Shown one piece after another: positions 54,052-64,000 of a DNA stretch of 64,000 nucleotides; position 1 is the stretch's first letter, and every line of letters starts with the position of its first letter. Location: the NCBI GenBank assembly GCA_037102815.1, contig BTPP01000003.1, positions 806,001 through 870,000 on the forward strand. The letters run 5' to 3'. Below the pieces are notes generated by a model, which ran no database searches, was not told where the DNA came from, and saw only the letters and a program-made list of their open reading frames with translations. The DNA comes from Neurospora intermedia. Its lineage: Eukaryota > Ascomycota > Sordariomycetes > Sordariales > Sordariaceae. The position numbers and the translations under genes were made by a program.

Positions 54052-56207
54052 ATGCCGTTCTCTAGCAGAGAACCTGTCAACATGCCGCTGCCGGCCCCAA
54101 TCCTGTCACCCACAGCGATCCACCCCGCGCTGAGCGATTCGGCCACCTCGCCTGCGCCTGGGAGTGCGAGTGCTGGGACCTCTCATCCCAATGCCCAGAA
54201 CCATTCCTCGGACTCTCCTCACCCACCATCTTACCCACACCCGCTCCTCCTTCCGCTCCCACGCACCCGCCCGTCGTTCGCATCCTTGGATCAGTGTGCC
54301 TCCGATGGAGTTATTACCCAGGCACGCTTCTCCGATGATGCTGACCGCCCAAAGAGTTCATATGCAACTCTAGGACGCGCATCAACTTTGGATTGCGCCA
54401 TCTCCGACGCAGATACCGCAGCTGGAACCCCCAATCTCCGACATGAAGGCCTGGACTCTGTGACACCCAGACAGACTCCCAAACCTGCATTCGCTTCTCC
54501 CTTTATCTCGCTAGATACCCCCGTGCAGACGGACTACAACCCGGCGCGAACCGCGCAACCTCCCGCTTCAGCGTCAGCCTCCACCTTCGCTCACTCGCAA
54601 CCACCACCCCACGTTCCCGGACATAAGAAGAACGCCCTGTCGATTGAGTCTGTGCCCCGGCAGACGATTATGAAAGCATTGGCATCGGTGGCCCGCAACA
54701 ACAGACCTGAGCCTCTCTCTCTTTCCGGCATGCTGTCCGCACACAACATGCCTCAGGACGGCGACAACCGTCCCTCCACTTCGTCGTCGCAGAAGCTGTG
54801 CGATGCCCTCAACGGCATCGCTCTCTCCGGCAGCACTTCGCTACAGTCACCATGCTTCTACCACAACCGCTTCGACGACGCGGTTGACATCGACAAGGTG
54901 CTGGAGGAGATCAAGAACGATGAGTGGATGTCGCATTCCCGTCTTGTTCAGACGGCCACTGGTGTACGAGAAGTGTCCAAGCAGCTTCAGCGACGGCCCA
55001 TTCGACGAGCCGTCAAGAATGTTATGATTGTCACCAAGGCCCGCGACAACCAGCTGGTTGTCCTCACCCGTGAACTAGCCCTCTGGCTTCTCCGAACCCC
55101 CCGTTATGGCTCTGATCTGGGAGTAAACGTCTACGTTGACGCCAAGCTTCGAAACTCGAAACGCTTCAACGCTTCGAGCATTACCGACGAGAATCCCCGC
55201 TTCCAAACCATGCTCAAATATTGGTCACCAGACCTTTGCTGGAGTCAGCCCGAAAAGTTCGATCTGGTGCTCACTTTGGGCGGTGATGGCACCGTGCTCT
55301 TCACATCTTGGTTATTCCAGCGCATTGTCCCGCCAGTATTATCATTCAGCTTGGGGAGCTTGGGCTTCCTGACCAATTTCGAATTCGAGAGATACAAGGA
55401 TCACCTAAATCGCATCATGGGTGACGAAGGTATGCGCGTCAACCTGCGCATGCGCTTCACATGCACGGTATACCGGGATGGGCCCCTCGGACAAGAAATG
55501 GAGGAAGGGGAGCAGTTCGAAGTTCTCAACGAGTTGGTCATTGACCGAGGCCCGTCGCCTTATGTGTCCAACCTCGAACTGTACGGTGACAACGAGCTGT
55601 TGACCGTCGTCCAGGCGGACGGTTGCATCTTTTCCACTCCAACTGGTAAGTCCAGCCACATCTATGAGCACAATCAAAGCAGATCTGGGCGCTAACGTGA
55701 TTCTTCTTTAACCTAGGCTCAACAGCATACTCCCTCTCCGCCGGCGGCTCCCTCGTCCACCCCGACATCCCCGCCATCCTTCTCACGCCTATCTGCCCAC
55801 ACACGCTCTCCTTCCGACCCATGGTCCTCTCGGACACCATGCTTCTCCGCGTCACCATCCCGCGCAACAGCCGCGCAACCGCCTACTGTGCCTTCGATGG
55901 TAAGGGCCGCGTCGAGCTCCGCCAGGGTGACAGCGTCACCATTACTGCCTCCCAATACCCTTTCCCTACCGTCGTCCGCACCGACGCCGAGTGGTTCGAC
56001 AGCGTCTCTAGAACATTGCGGTGGAACACGCGCGGCGCCATGCAAAAGGCCTTTGACGCTTCCTCAGGAGGGACTGGAAGCGATGCAGGTGGGGAACAGG
56101 AGGAGGAAGGGTGGGATATCGATACTGATTCGGCTTGTTATGCGAGCGAGGAAGGGAGCGTGAGTGCGAGTCCGTTGAGGAGGCAGATGAGTCTTTTGGG
56201 GATGTGA
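54052..56207 (+). CDS. NAD(+) kinase (UTR1-type) with long disordered N-terminus, two exons
   Basis: Exons 54052-55645 and 55717-56207 encode 694 aa. The 71-nt intron (donor GTAAGT, branch GCTAAC, acceptor CCTAG) lies inside the conserved STPTG/STAYSLSAGG motif and keeps frame. Residues 1-270 are Ser/Pro/Ala-rich and disordered. The kinase domain begins near 330 (VKNVMIVTKARDNQLVVLTR) and has the diagnostic LTLGGDGTVLF near 407, SLGSLGFLTNFEFERYKDHL, LNELVIDRGPSPYVSNLELY, VQADGCIFSTPTGSTAYS, HPDIPAILLTPICPHTLSFR and the C-terminal VLRVTIPRNSRATA-like strand (here MLLRVTIPRNSRATA). The enzyme phosphorylates NAD to NADP with ATP, the cell's main NADP source. The C-terminal tail is acidic. The extended N-terminus probably carries phospho-regulation sites. 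It resembles UTR1 rather than mitochondrial POS5. Confidence 0.96.
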
Positions 56208-57293
56208 AGTTCACACATGATTTTTTTTCTTTGTTGTATACAAAAGAGTGAAAGGGATGTTGTTGGATTCTTTGGAAAGAAGCAATGTGTTTCGAGAGAA
56301 GGCATAAGCGACGGAATTTTTCAGGTTCTTTTTATTCCCCCCCTTTTCCATATCTCATCATTGGGGGACCGAGATATTCTGACTGAGGAAAGACAACAAG
56401 AATAATGAAGCAGGGAAGAGATAAAGCATTGAGAGTATAAAGGCACATCAACGCACGTATCAAGGGATGGGGCAGAAGTTCTTGAGCTGAATTACAGTAC
56501 ACAGCGCCCAACAGCTAGCTGTATATGCGCTTTGATTAGAAATCTTTGGAAGGTACTGGATATACAACTGGCGTCTATGGAGTTTTCTAGATCATTTCAT
56601 TTCTCTTTTTTTTTTTTTTGACTATATAAAAGGAGTGGGCAGAACAACAAGATTCCCCTGAATAAGGAACCCCAAGGAAAGATTCCAGTAATCTCTGAAT
56701 TTCTGGTGCTTTGATAGCCAGATCATGTAATCTAGGTACGCATTCCGGCGCGCCACGCCTGGTATCGTCGAAAATCCTCTTCACGTTTTACTCATGCAAG
56801 CCAATACGTCAGGAAGCGATCGGTTAGGCATGATGTGCGCGCGCGCGCATATTCAATATCTGCTTTATTTTGTCGATCCTCACCGTACACTAGTGTACAT
56901 CGTCCAGGGGTCGCATTATCAAACACATCTCTGGTATATCTGATTGGTTTACAAAAAATATTCACACAGAGGTTCCCTTCCTCGTCCGTTTACTCTTATA
57001 CAGGACCGAGTATATACAGACACGCGCCGGCACAAATATGGTGTGCGTATGAATACATCGAAAGAGCAGCGTCCTCTTTCCTCAGTCCTGTTATTGTGTT
57101 ATGGCATCTGAACGCCGGGCAACCGGGAGCATGTAAAAAGGTGTTGTTGACACGAACTTGACATGTAATACAGCACAAAGGAGCCAGATAAGACCACCAA
57201 TAGCAGCTTCGTTTAGCCGCCCGAAGCAAATCCGCATTGAAGCGTCGACTGGAAGATATAACAAAGTTCGGCAAATCTCCAGACAGGCCGGAA
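56208..57293. other. Convergent intergenic region after NAD kinase
   Basis: The 3' flanks of NAD kinase (+) and the homeodomain gene (-) lie here, with T/A runs at about 56221 and 56606-56620. A (GC)n run of about 13 bases sits at 56836-56848 and the palindromic word GTACACTAGTGTAC at 56885-56898. No gene is seen. Confidence 0.5.
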
Positions 57294-59469
57294 TCATCGC
57301 CAGTTCCCCTGACTCAACGAAAGCAGTCCAGCAACAGCATCCGCATCCCCCTTCTTACTCGGACTAATTTCGCCACGCATAAACCGCTCGACCTCGTCCG
57401 AGCCATCATCCTCGAAAGGAGGAGCACGACGGGAAGCGGTGGGAGTGTTATGATCCGTCGTCGCAGCAAAGTCTTCGTAAATCCTCAGCTCAGAACCTCC
57501 TCCGCCACGTTTATCTCCTCCACGGTAGTGCTGCCCCCTACCACCACCGTCAAGAGGGCCGGTGTTAGTACGGTTGCCGGATAATGAAAACGATGGGCTG
57601 GACTCTATTAGGGCGTGGCGGGCCGGTGTTCGGCGGGGATTCGTCGCCTTATCGTGAAATGATGACGACAAGGGACCGGAAGGGAGGAGTCGCCGGTTTG
57701 TTGGTCGAATGGCGGATGAAGGTGGGTGGTAGGAAAAGCGAGGGTTTCCGTTCTCGTCTGGGCTCCAGTTCTCCTTGTCGGACTCGTTGCCTTGTGGGGA
57801 GATGAACAGGGATGAGGACTTGGGTTTGGTGTTGTGACTGAAATCCGCCGGCGTGTCTGCTGTAAAAGACTGTCTCTTTCCCGCCCAAGTGTTGTTCTTG
57901 TTGGGCGTCTCTAGCCTTCCGATGGCATCCAGCCCTTTCGTCAGTCGGGGCTTCTTGGCCGAACTGTCCGCTCGGGGAGTCATCCGGCTAATGCTGGCGT
58001 TACGCTTGTTGCTCCTGCTCAGTTGCAATGGGCTGCCACCGGCGGTACTGGAAGTCGTCGACCGCAGCAGACTGATGGCTGCAATTGCTGAGCCACGACT
58101 CTCGTGCTTGGCTTGCACTGTCAGCGCGTCTTCGCAGTTTTCCGCGTCACAAGCGAACTCCCAGGCATGAACGTCGCGAGACCTTCCGCGTGCAAGGCGA
58201 GGCAGCAATGGGGCGGCATTTTGAGATGAAGGAAGACTACTAGTAATGGTGGAGATGGGTGGCAAAGTAACTGGAGATTCACTGGGGCCACGTTGATAGC
58301 TGGGCCGGCATGCCGAGTCAAATGATTGCAGCTCTGATGGTGGGAGGCTGGCAGGATTCTGTGGCGGGGAGGTGATAACTTCTGCCTTGCCGTCCAGACC
58401 CGTCGACAGGCGCGGACGGAGCGCAGAGGTCGAAGACGAACATGATGAAGGAGGGAAGGTGTTGAAGGAATCGTCTCCTCGGTCAAAGCTGATAGGCGTT
58501 GACAGAACGTGGGAGTGGGCTGGGTAGTTCCATCGGCTGGACAGATAGCCAACCGAGCTCGGCAAATGCTGAGACATTAGGAGGGAGTCGTCGTCAATGG
58601 CGTGTCTTTGCTTTTGGGCGGGAGTCGCGTATACAGGGTGAGGCAAGCTTTGTTGCTCCTCTGTAGGTTGGATTTGCGGTTCTGGTAGAGGGAGAGTGTC
58701 CTCCTGGAGCGTGTCTTCGTGGTTCTGCTCGGTCTCGTGGTTGTCGGGTTTGCTAGGCGAGGCAACCTCCCGAGGCGAGGAGTATTCCTGTTCTAAACTT
58801 GAAACAACCTGAATGGGCGAGGTATTCTCCGGCTCGGAGGTGTACACGGGAAGGGTGTTGTCTGAGGACAGTATTTGCATACCGCCGTATCGAAGCGCGG
58901 CTATCTCCTGAGGGGACAAAGGACGTGATTTCCTGCGATCGTTTTGTCGGCGATTTTGGAACCAAATCTGGCATGCGCGTTAGCTTAGCTCTGTTGCGCG
59001 CGGTGAACCTATTGGTGGTGACGTTATGGCTAACCTGAACTTCTTTTTCATTCAAGGAGACGCGGTTCACGATGTCTTGACGCGCTGCCTTGTCGGGTTT
59101 GGGGTTCGCATTGTATGCTGCCTCGAGTATGGCTTTGTCTTTTGCTCTGCGAATCGCAGTCCGCTTAGTCCCACGTGTTGTCGCAAAGATGGGATGGAAG
59201 AGCTCGGCAGCCGGCCCCGAAGCCGGTTGGACCTAAACTTACGTAGTTCGTTTTCTCTTCCCCTTTGGATGTCTCTCCACCTCTCCGGACGGCTGTGACG
59301 AGAGCTGCGGTGCTGGAGTTTGCGATTCCCTCAGCAACGGGGATTCAAAGACTTGGTTTTGACTGGTACTCTGGGAGAGCTCTTCATGTTCCACCTCGTG
59401 AGCGAGGCCAGGCACAGCGGAGGAAAGCTGAGGAGAGGGCGTGGAGGGTGTTGGGGCGAGAGTGTCCAT
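57294..59469 (-). CDS. Homeodomain transcription factor, three exons
   Basis: Exons 59469-59243, 59146-59035 and 58967-57294 encode 670 aa. Introns are 95 nt (GTAAGT to CGCAG) and 67 nt (GTTAGC, branch GCTAAC, acceptor GCCAG). Both lie inside the homeobox and the joins keep frame (RKRTTAKDKAI and KEVQIWFQN). The homeodomain spans about residues 70-130: KGKRKRTTAKDKAILEAAYN, then ANPKPDKAARQDIVNRVSLN and the recognition helix EKEVQIWFQNRRQNDRRKSR. The downstream motif PLSPQEIAALRYGGMQIL is found in the same fungal homeodomain group (HTF1/HOX2 or YOX1-like proteins, including regulators of conidiation and fruiting-body development). The rest is Ser/Pro-rich and disordered, with a basic middle (PRADSSAKKPRLTKG). 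The ortholog name cannot be fixed by eye, so no symbol is given. Confidence 0.92.
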
Positions 59470-60645
59470 TTCGGTTGGCGAGTGCAGGCCAAAACAGGAT
59501 ATGGTGAACCGATCAATGCATACTCCTGCTGGGAAACTGTTCGTCGGTCTGCGTCACGTCGGTGACTTCGTATGGTGTCTGTTGGGATCAATGGCGTCGG
59601 TATAGGTATGTGCTCCCAAAACAACGAACCGACGTCAAGAGTAACACAATAGTCCCCTACTGGGTATAAGACAAGAAGACGTGTACCCAAGAAAGGGTAT
59701 AGACCAAAAAGTAAAAGTTTGAGAAAGTTGGAAAACTGCAAAGGTAAGTAGAATGCAGCTAAAGGCGCAAGAAGGCGGGCAATGGCGGTGCGTAGGGGGG
59801 TTGGAGGATGGTGATTAAAGACATGCAATAGTAGGTACTTGACGTAGAGGGAAACGGTTATGGGGAATCTTTAACGAACCGCACCGCGTCTTCAACGCGG
59901 CATGTCGTGTGGTCATCCGAAATAGGAAATTAAGTGAGATGGGGGTTAGGGTTATCCCCCGACCAGAAGCGCACCTTAGTCGCTAAGCCGTTTATCTTTT
60001 CCCCCCGATTTCGCGCCTCACGCAAGGGGACTTCGGCGCTAGCTGTAGTGTAAAGTGCATACCAAATCAAATTTGCCCCATCCTGGACCATTTTAACGCG
60101 GCCTTTTTGATTCGACGCGCCTTTCCCCAATGTCCGTTGTCCGGTTCAGTATGTCCTTTGCCCTTTTACATCAGACCTTACGACGAAGTTGTTCCTGAAG
60201 TGCAAAACTCGAATTCCCATTGTGCATTGAATACCTTGTAGCTGGCAGTATCGCGAACCCCAAACACAGCATTAATTCCAATACACGTACACCAATAAAG
60301 CCAGTGAGCAGTGATGCTCTTCGTCAAACCCAGCATCCGTCACTTGTCCCAACTAGAACCTCAACTAATCGGAAGATGGTATCCCAACCAGGTACAAAAC
60401 AGAGAAGAAAAAAAAAGGGACAAAAAAAAGGGGAAAAAAAAGGACAGCAAAGAAAAAATATACATATAACTTCCCAGACACCTACGATACGTGCTCATAT
60501 CTCCCCCATGATCAAAACCTAACCAAGTCCCAACACCAGCGGCAGTAGAAACCTCCGCCATGGCAAGCTGGACCATTCCGTCCTCCGTGAATTTGCAACC
60601 TGCCGCCTTTCTACCCCCAATTTCCCACCTGACCCCTCCTAGGCT
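59470..60645. other. Intergenic region upstream of the homeodomain gene
   Basis: This 1.2-kb region holds the promoter and leader of the minus-strand homeodomain gene and the 3' flank of the GRF gene. An A/G-rich run occupies 60405-60465. No gene is supported. Confidence 0.45.
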
Positions 60646-62062
60646 CTATAGACCCTCACCACCATCAACACAACCATCAACATCACCAAACAACTCCCCC
60701 AACCCATCCCTCAGCGCCCTGACTCTATCAGCAGCGACTTTCCGTTCCCTCTCAAGCTCTTCGATCCTCGCCTTCAGCTCCACCTCCTTAGCTTCCTTTG
60801 CCTTGAGTGCTGCCCTCGTCATGTCGCGCCCCCGCTCGACGCCGCGCATGCGCAATGCGTACGTGTTAAGCTTGTCGCGGATGGCTTGGCGGGTTGCGTC
60901 TGAAACTCCCCTTTCGCTCGAAAGGAGGCTGAGGATTGAGGTGGTGATTTCATAGTCGTCGCATGACCCTGGCCCCGTCGTCGTCGTCGTGGTGGGTCTA
61001 CCGATACCGCCTGTGGGGGTGGTTTGGTAAGAGCGGCCTTGGGTTTGGCTCGGGTTTGTAGATGTTGTCAGTTTTGTTGTTGTTGTTGTTGATGGTGGTC
61101 GTGATGGTGATGGCCCTCTGGTATCGGAGGAGAGCTTGACGCGTTTTGTTGCACCTGGTTCAGATGCTGAGGTTGTGGTGTTCCCTCGTGAAGTTGGGGT
61201 GAGCATAGAGGCAGAGGCATCATATGTCCGCTGTGGGTTCGGGGTGCGAGTGCCGGGGTATGGCATCGCCGTCCCCGTTGTGTTGCTCGTTGTTCGGGCT
61301 TGGGATAAGACCGGCGCTGGGACGTTGGTCCCCCTGCGTTGCTGTTCCTGACTCGGACGGGGAGGATTCGATTCCAAAATTTGAACCAGCTGCCTTTCCT
61401 CGTCCGACTCAAGGTCGCCGTACTCCTTCTCTTCACGCATCGTCGCCGCCGCCGTCGTCGCCGGACGCTTCCTCTTGGAAGGCTTGATCGCTGATAACCC
61501 GCTTGCACTGTCGTCCATGTCTTCTTTCTTCACCTTCACACTGTCCAAATCGTCATCAACCGTAGTATCCGGAGCCCAGCCGTAGTCTTCCACTTCGTAG
61601 CAGCCGAAATAAGGTTCGTCGACCCAATGCAAACCTTCGCCGTAAGGGGGAAACCAAGGAAGTCTCGGCATCCGCTCTCTACTTGCAAAGTCCGGCACGT
61701 ACTCCGAATGCTGTACCACCGGCCTCGATTCCGCCTTCTTCTCCCGCTCCTGCGCTGCCTCCTCCCAAAGAAAGAACCCACACTGGCCCGGAACCGCTCC
61801 AAGGTCCCGGGGCTCTCGACACGTGTAGAAGAACCTGCCCTGATTAGGTCCTTCCTTCTTGACTTGAAGTCGAACTGCCAACTGCGGCCCATTTATACAA
61901 CTGCCTATTATGCGCAACGCGAGTTGTGAGCAAACATCGTCTGTCAACCTGACCTACCGGCCGCACTTGGCTGGGATTCAAATACTCACAGTACCATCTT
62001 CCTTCCTCTCGATTATAGAATCCGGGATGAGGATTCTTGAAGAATCCGTTACCTCTGCCCAT
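60646..62062 (-). CDS. GRF-type zinc-finger protein, two exons
   Basis: Exons 62062-61958 and 61881-60646 encode 446 aa. The 76-nt intron (donor GTAGGT, acceptor CCGCAG) is phase 0 and the join reads SQVRPLAVRLQV. The N-terminus carries a GRF zinc finger (about residues 25-80): WYCEYLNPSQVRP, VRLQVKKEGPNQGRFFYTCR and GQCGFFLWEEAAQ, with the family Gly-Arg-Phe triplet. Such fingers bind single-stranded nucleic acid in TOP3A, NEIL3, APE2 and TTF2. Here no nuclease or helicase domain follows, only an acidic region (DDDLDSVKVKKEDMDD), a basic patch (KPSKRKRPATTAA) and Thr/Ser/Pro-rich linker. The C-terminus is a coiled coil (ALKAKEAKEVELKARIEELE, then RERKVAADRVRALRDGLGEL). The stand-alone GRF/coiled-coil layout is common in Sordariomycetes; its role is unknown, plausibly DNA repair or chromatin. 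Confidence 0.88.
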
Positions 62063-63070
62063 GGTTAAGGGACACTACACAGGTGATATCTCCCAGGTGG
62101 GGGGCTGGATGCCCCCAGATATTATTTCTCAGTATACTCAGGTCTCCCGATGAACCTCGCCCCAAAAGGTCGTCTTCCTGGCGAAAATACCTCGCTGGGG
62201 TGTGAGAGATGTTCAGAGGTTTAGTCGCAGTGATTCAGAGAGCAGAATATAGCGATGTTTGAATGTAGCTAAGATGGCCCATCTTTCGTTCCCGGTAGCC
62301 TGAAACGATCAATCAAAGGTTGTCGGGATGAGCTGAGGTCACGGTGACGCTACTGAAAGATCGGCTGGCATGTGCATATGAGCCGCATCAAAGAGCAACC
62401 TCTTCGCTTTTCTGGCCAGTTAGCTGTCAGGTAGGTACGGGCGTAGCTCACGCAGAGTGGTTGGTGTTAGCGGTTGCTTTGCACTAACAGGTCTATCCGC
62501 GCTCATAAGCTCCCGCCGCAGGATAAAGTACCTCTGTGTACAGTGCAGGGGCACGTGTGCCTGTTAGAGCTGACGGAAATCAGGGGCAAGCCCCACCGTT
62601 CCCGTCTTCCAGCTGATGTTTCTCCTTTGATCTAGATGAGACCTTTGACAGTAAACTGTATATGCCCGATGGAAATCTCCCACGATCATCATCTGCAAGA
62701 ATGCACTGGCGTAGGGAGGCATTATGATCCAGGAAATTATCTTTTAGCAAATACTTCTATGATATAATACAGTATGATCAACCCTTAAATAAACCGAAAG
62801 CTCCGCGTAGAGTGAGACGCAAGGTAGAATAACGTAGATAGAACAAGATGATAGAATAACGGGATCTTGGGTATAGTAACAAAGGTGATGTAAGCGTGAA
62901 GAAAGAAGGTGGAACAAAATGGAGCGCGTTTGAGTTCCAGCGGAGATGCCTGTGGACGAGAATGGAAATGACATCCCTCCAGTCCAACATCAGATAAGAC
63001 GAATCTGGAAAAGACATGAAGGGGGACTTTGTAGGAAACGGAGACCGTCGACAAGGTCCAATCATCAGCC
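62063..63070. other. Intergenic region between GRF and ELMO-type genes
   Basis: This region carries the promoter of the GRF gene (-) and the 3' flank of the ELMO-type gene (-). AGGTAGGTACGG occurs at 62429-62440. No gene is seen. Confidence 0.45.
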
Positions 63071-64000
63071 TCAGATCTCATAGTAATAATCCTCATCCAG
63101 CCCCTCCCGACTAGGCACCTGACCACCGCCCGGGACCGGTCCATTATCCACCGCCTCAGCCCTAACATTGAGAAGACGTATTTTGAGGCCGTACTCGCTG
63201 ACCAGCGTGACGAGCTTGTTGGTCTCGGCCGTAATGGGCGCCTGGTTGAGGAGCATAAGCAGACCATCGAGCCACTCCGATGCCAAACTGTGGTTGAGGG
63301 GATGGAGCGTCAGGATCGGCTGCTCCTTGGTCTTGCCTGCCACGGCAAGGCCGGCCAGCTCTGGTGCGACATTCTCGGAAAGGCTGTAGATGGTGATCTT
63401 CGTTGTCGATTTAGTCGCTGCGGACGCGGAATTGGCGTCCTTGGTGAGACTCGTTAAGCTTGACGACGCCTGGTTTCCGTTCTCTCCTGCTGCTGCGGCA
63501 TCATCCGCATTGGAGACGTTCGATACCACCGAGCTGGTGGAGAGCAAATCAATCTTCTCCGTCAAGGCTTCTAGTCCAGGATCGTGTGCTGTCTGTTCGG
63601 GAAAGTCGGCGTAATGAAGATATCGCCTGTTGTGCGAAAGCTTTGCGAAACGCCAAGGCTGGTACAGTCGGCTACCCTTTTCTTGGCCGGGTTTGAGGCT
63701 TTCTGACCTAGAGTGTTCTGATCGATGTGGCTGAGGCTTGGAGAACCACGAACCTTGCAAAAGACAACGAATACGCTGCTCTTTGACGAACTGCAGTGCT
63801 TCGTGCTTAAGTTCTTCACGAACCTGGAAGAGATGGGAACCCCATTGATCCTCGAATGTGAGCTCTAGCAGATCCATCTGCAGCTCTCGTAGCCTTCCGG
63901 AATCATACTCATGCAGTTCGTCTTCAACCTCCAGCACGTCCTTGTTCCTGCTGGCTTGCCCAACCACTTGATCGATCAAGATCCGGACGAGCTCTGCTAC
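63071..64000 (-). CDS. ELMO/CED-12 family protein, 3' part only
   Basis: This frame is open from the right edge of the window (64000) to the stop at 63071, so at least 309 codons of the C-terminal part are visible and the start lies outside. It matches the PH-like region and tail of ELMO proteins: helix ELQMDLLELTFEDQWGSHLF, then VREELKHEALQFVKEQRIRC, the PH domain segment GSWFSKPQ, RLYQPWRFAKLSHNRRYLHY, a low-complexity Asn/Ala/Ser loop, KITIYSLSENVAPELAGL, and LTLHPLNHSLASEWLDGLLM. A Pro-rich stretch and DEDYYYEI end close the protein. ELMO partners with DOCK-type exchange factors to activate Rac/Cdc42; in fungi this points to hyphal polarity and actin control. Neighbouring GRF gene is on the same strand. 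Confidence 0.9.
   Translation of the reverse strand, partial: VAELVRILIDQVVGQASRNKDVLEVEDELHEYDSGRLRELQMDLLELTFEDQWGSHLFQVREELKHEALQFVKEQRIRCLLQGSWFSKPQPHRSEHSRSESLKPGQEKGSRLYQPWRFAKLSHNRRYLHYADFPEQTAHDPGLEALTEKIDLLSTSSVVSNVSNADDAAAAGENGNQASSSLTSLTKDANSASAATKSTTKITIYSLSENVAPELAGLAVAGKTKEQPILTLHPLNHSLASEWLDGLLMLLNQAPITAETNKLVTLVSEYGLKIRLLNVRAEAVDNGPVPGGGQVPSREGLDEDYYYEI

Noticed and set aside
1-64000. Transposons, LTR elements, CRISPR arrays or a biosynthetic cluster
   Set aside because: No transposase, reverse transcriptase or capsid text, no long terminal repeats, no regularly spaced repeats and no polyketide or peptide synthetase domains were seen anywhere in the window.

Overview
The window is nuclear DNA of a filamentous ascomycete, most likely a Sordariomycete and perhaps of the Sordariales (Neurospora, Sordaria, Podospora type). 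The grounds are short introns (about 55-125 nt) with GTRNGT donors and CTAAC/CTGAC branch sites, long intergenic spaces rich in ACCTACCT/AGGTAGGT words, and a recognisable set of eukaryotic housekeeping genes (PEX10, ERD1, RRP46, PTPA, NAD kinase, SRRM1, LYAR, NFX1-type). The species cannot be fixed by reading alone. I support 23 protein genes, one of them cut by the right edge, and one tRNA gene. I see no CRISPR array, operon, rRNA, clear transposon or secondary-metabolite cluster.

Left part (1-15 kb): a DUF6604 gene and an Hsp70/HSPA12-like ATPase gene lie in tandem on the minus strand. Next to them is a divergent gene for a single-pass membrane protein with an adhesin-like outer part, then a lineage-specific His-rich hypothetical protein. 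An SRRM1-type splicing co-activator (PWI domain plus RS tail) follows, then a small unnamed coiled-coil protein of 183 aa reconstructed from three exons.

Middle part (15-31 kb): a FAHD1-type acylpyruvase converges on 3-hydroxyanthranilate 3,4-dioxygenase (NAD synthesis from tryptophan). After them come a CTR copper transporter, tRNA-Gly(GCC), a PCD1-type CoA Nudix hydrolase ending in a peroxisomal SKM tripeptide, and a large disordered protein. ERD1 (Golgi) and the peroxisomal RING ligase PEX10 are head to head, and a BEM46/ABHD13-type hydrolase lies beyond PEX10.

Right part (31-64 kb): a 4.2-kb gene-poor stretch leads to a LYAR-type nucleolar zinc-finger gene with a 603-nt first intron, which converges on a large NFX1/FAP1 zinc-finger gene. 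A second 4.2-kb gene-poor stretch precedes a Ser/Pro-rich hypothetical protein. PTPA (RRD1) and the exosome subunit RRP46 share a 0.6-kb divergent spacer. An NAD kinase converges on a homeodomain transcription factor gene. A GRF-type zinc-finger gene and the 3' part of an ELMO/CED-12 family gene close the window.

The genes are mostly independent housekeeping units. Functional threads shared by neighbours are NAD metabolism (HAAO, NAD kinase), peroxisomes (PEX10, PCD1 with PTS1), RNA processing (SRRM1, RRP46, LYAR) and the secretory pathway (ERD1). Most exon structures were rebuilt by hand from splice signals and reading-frame continuity, and unresolved joins (CTR intron 1, 5' end of the BEM46 gene) are marked.
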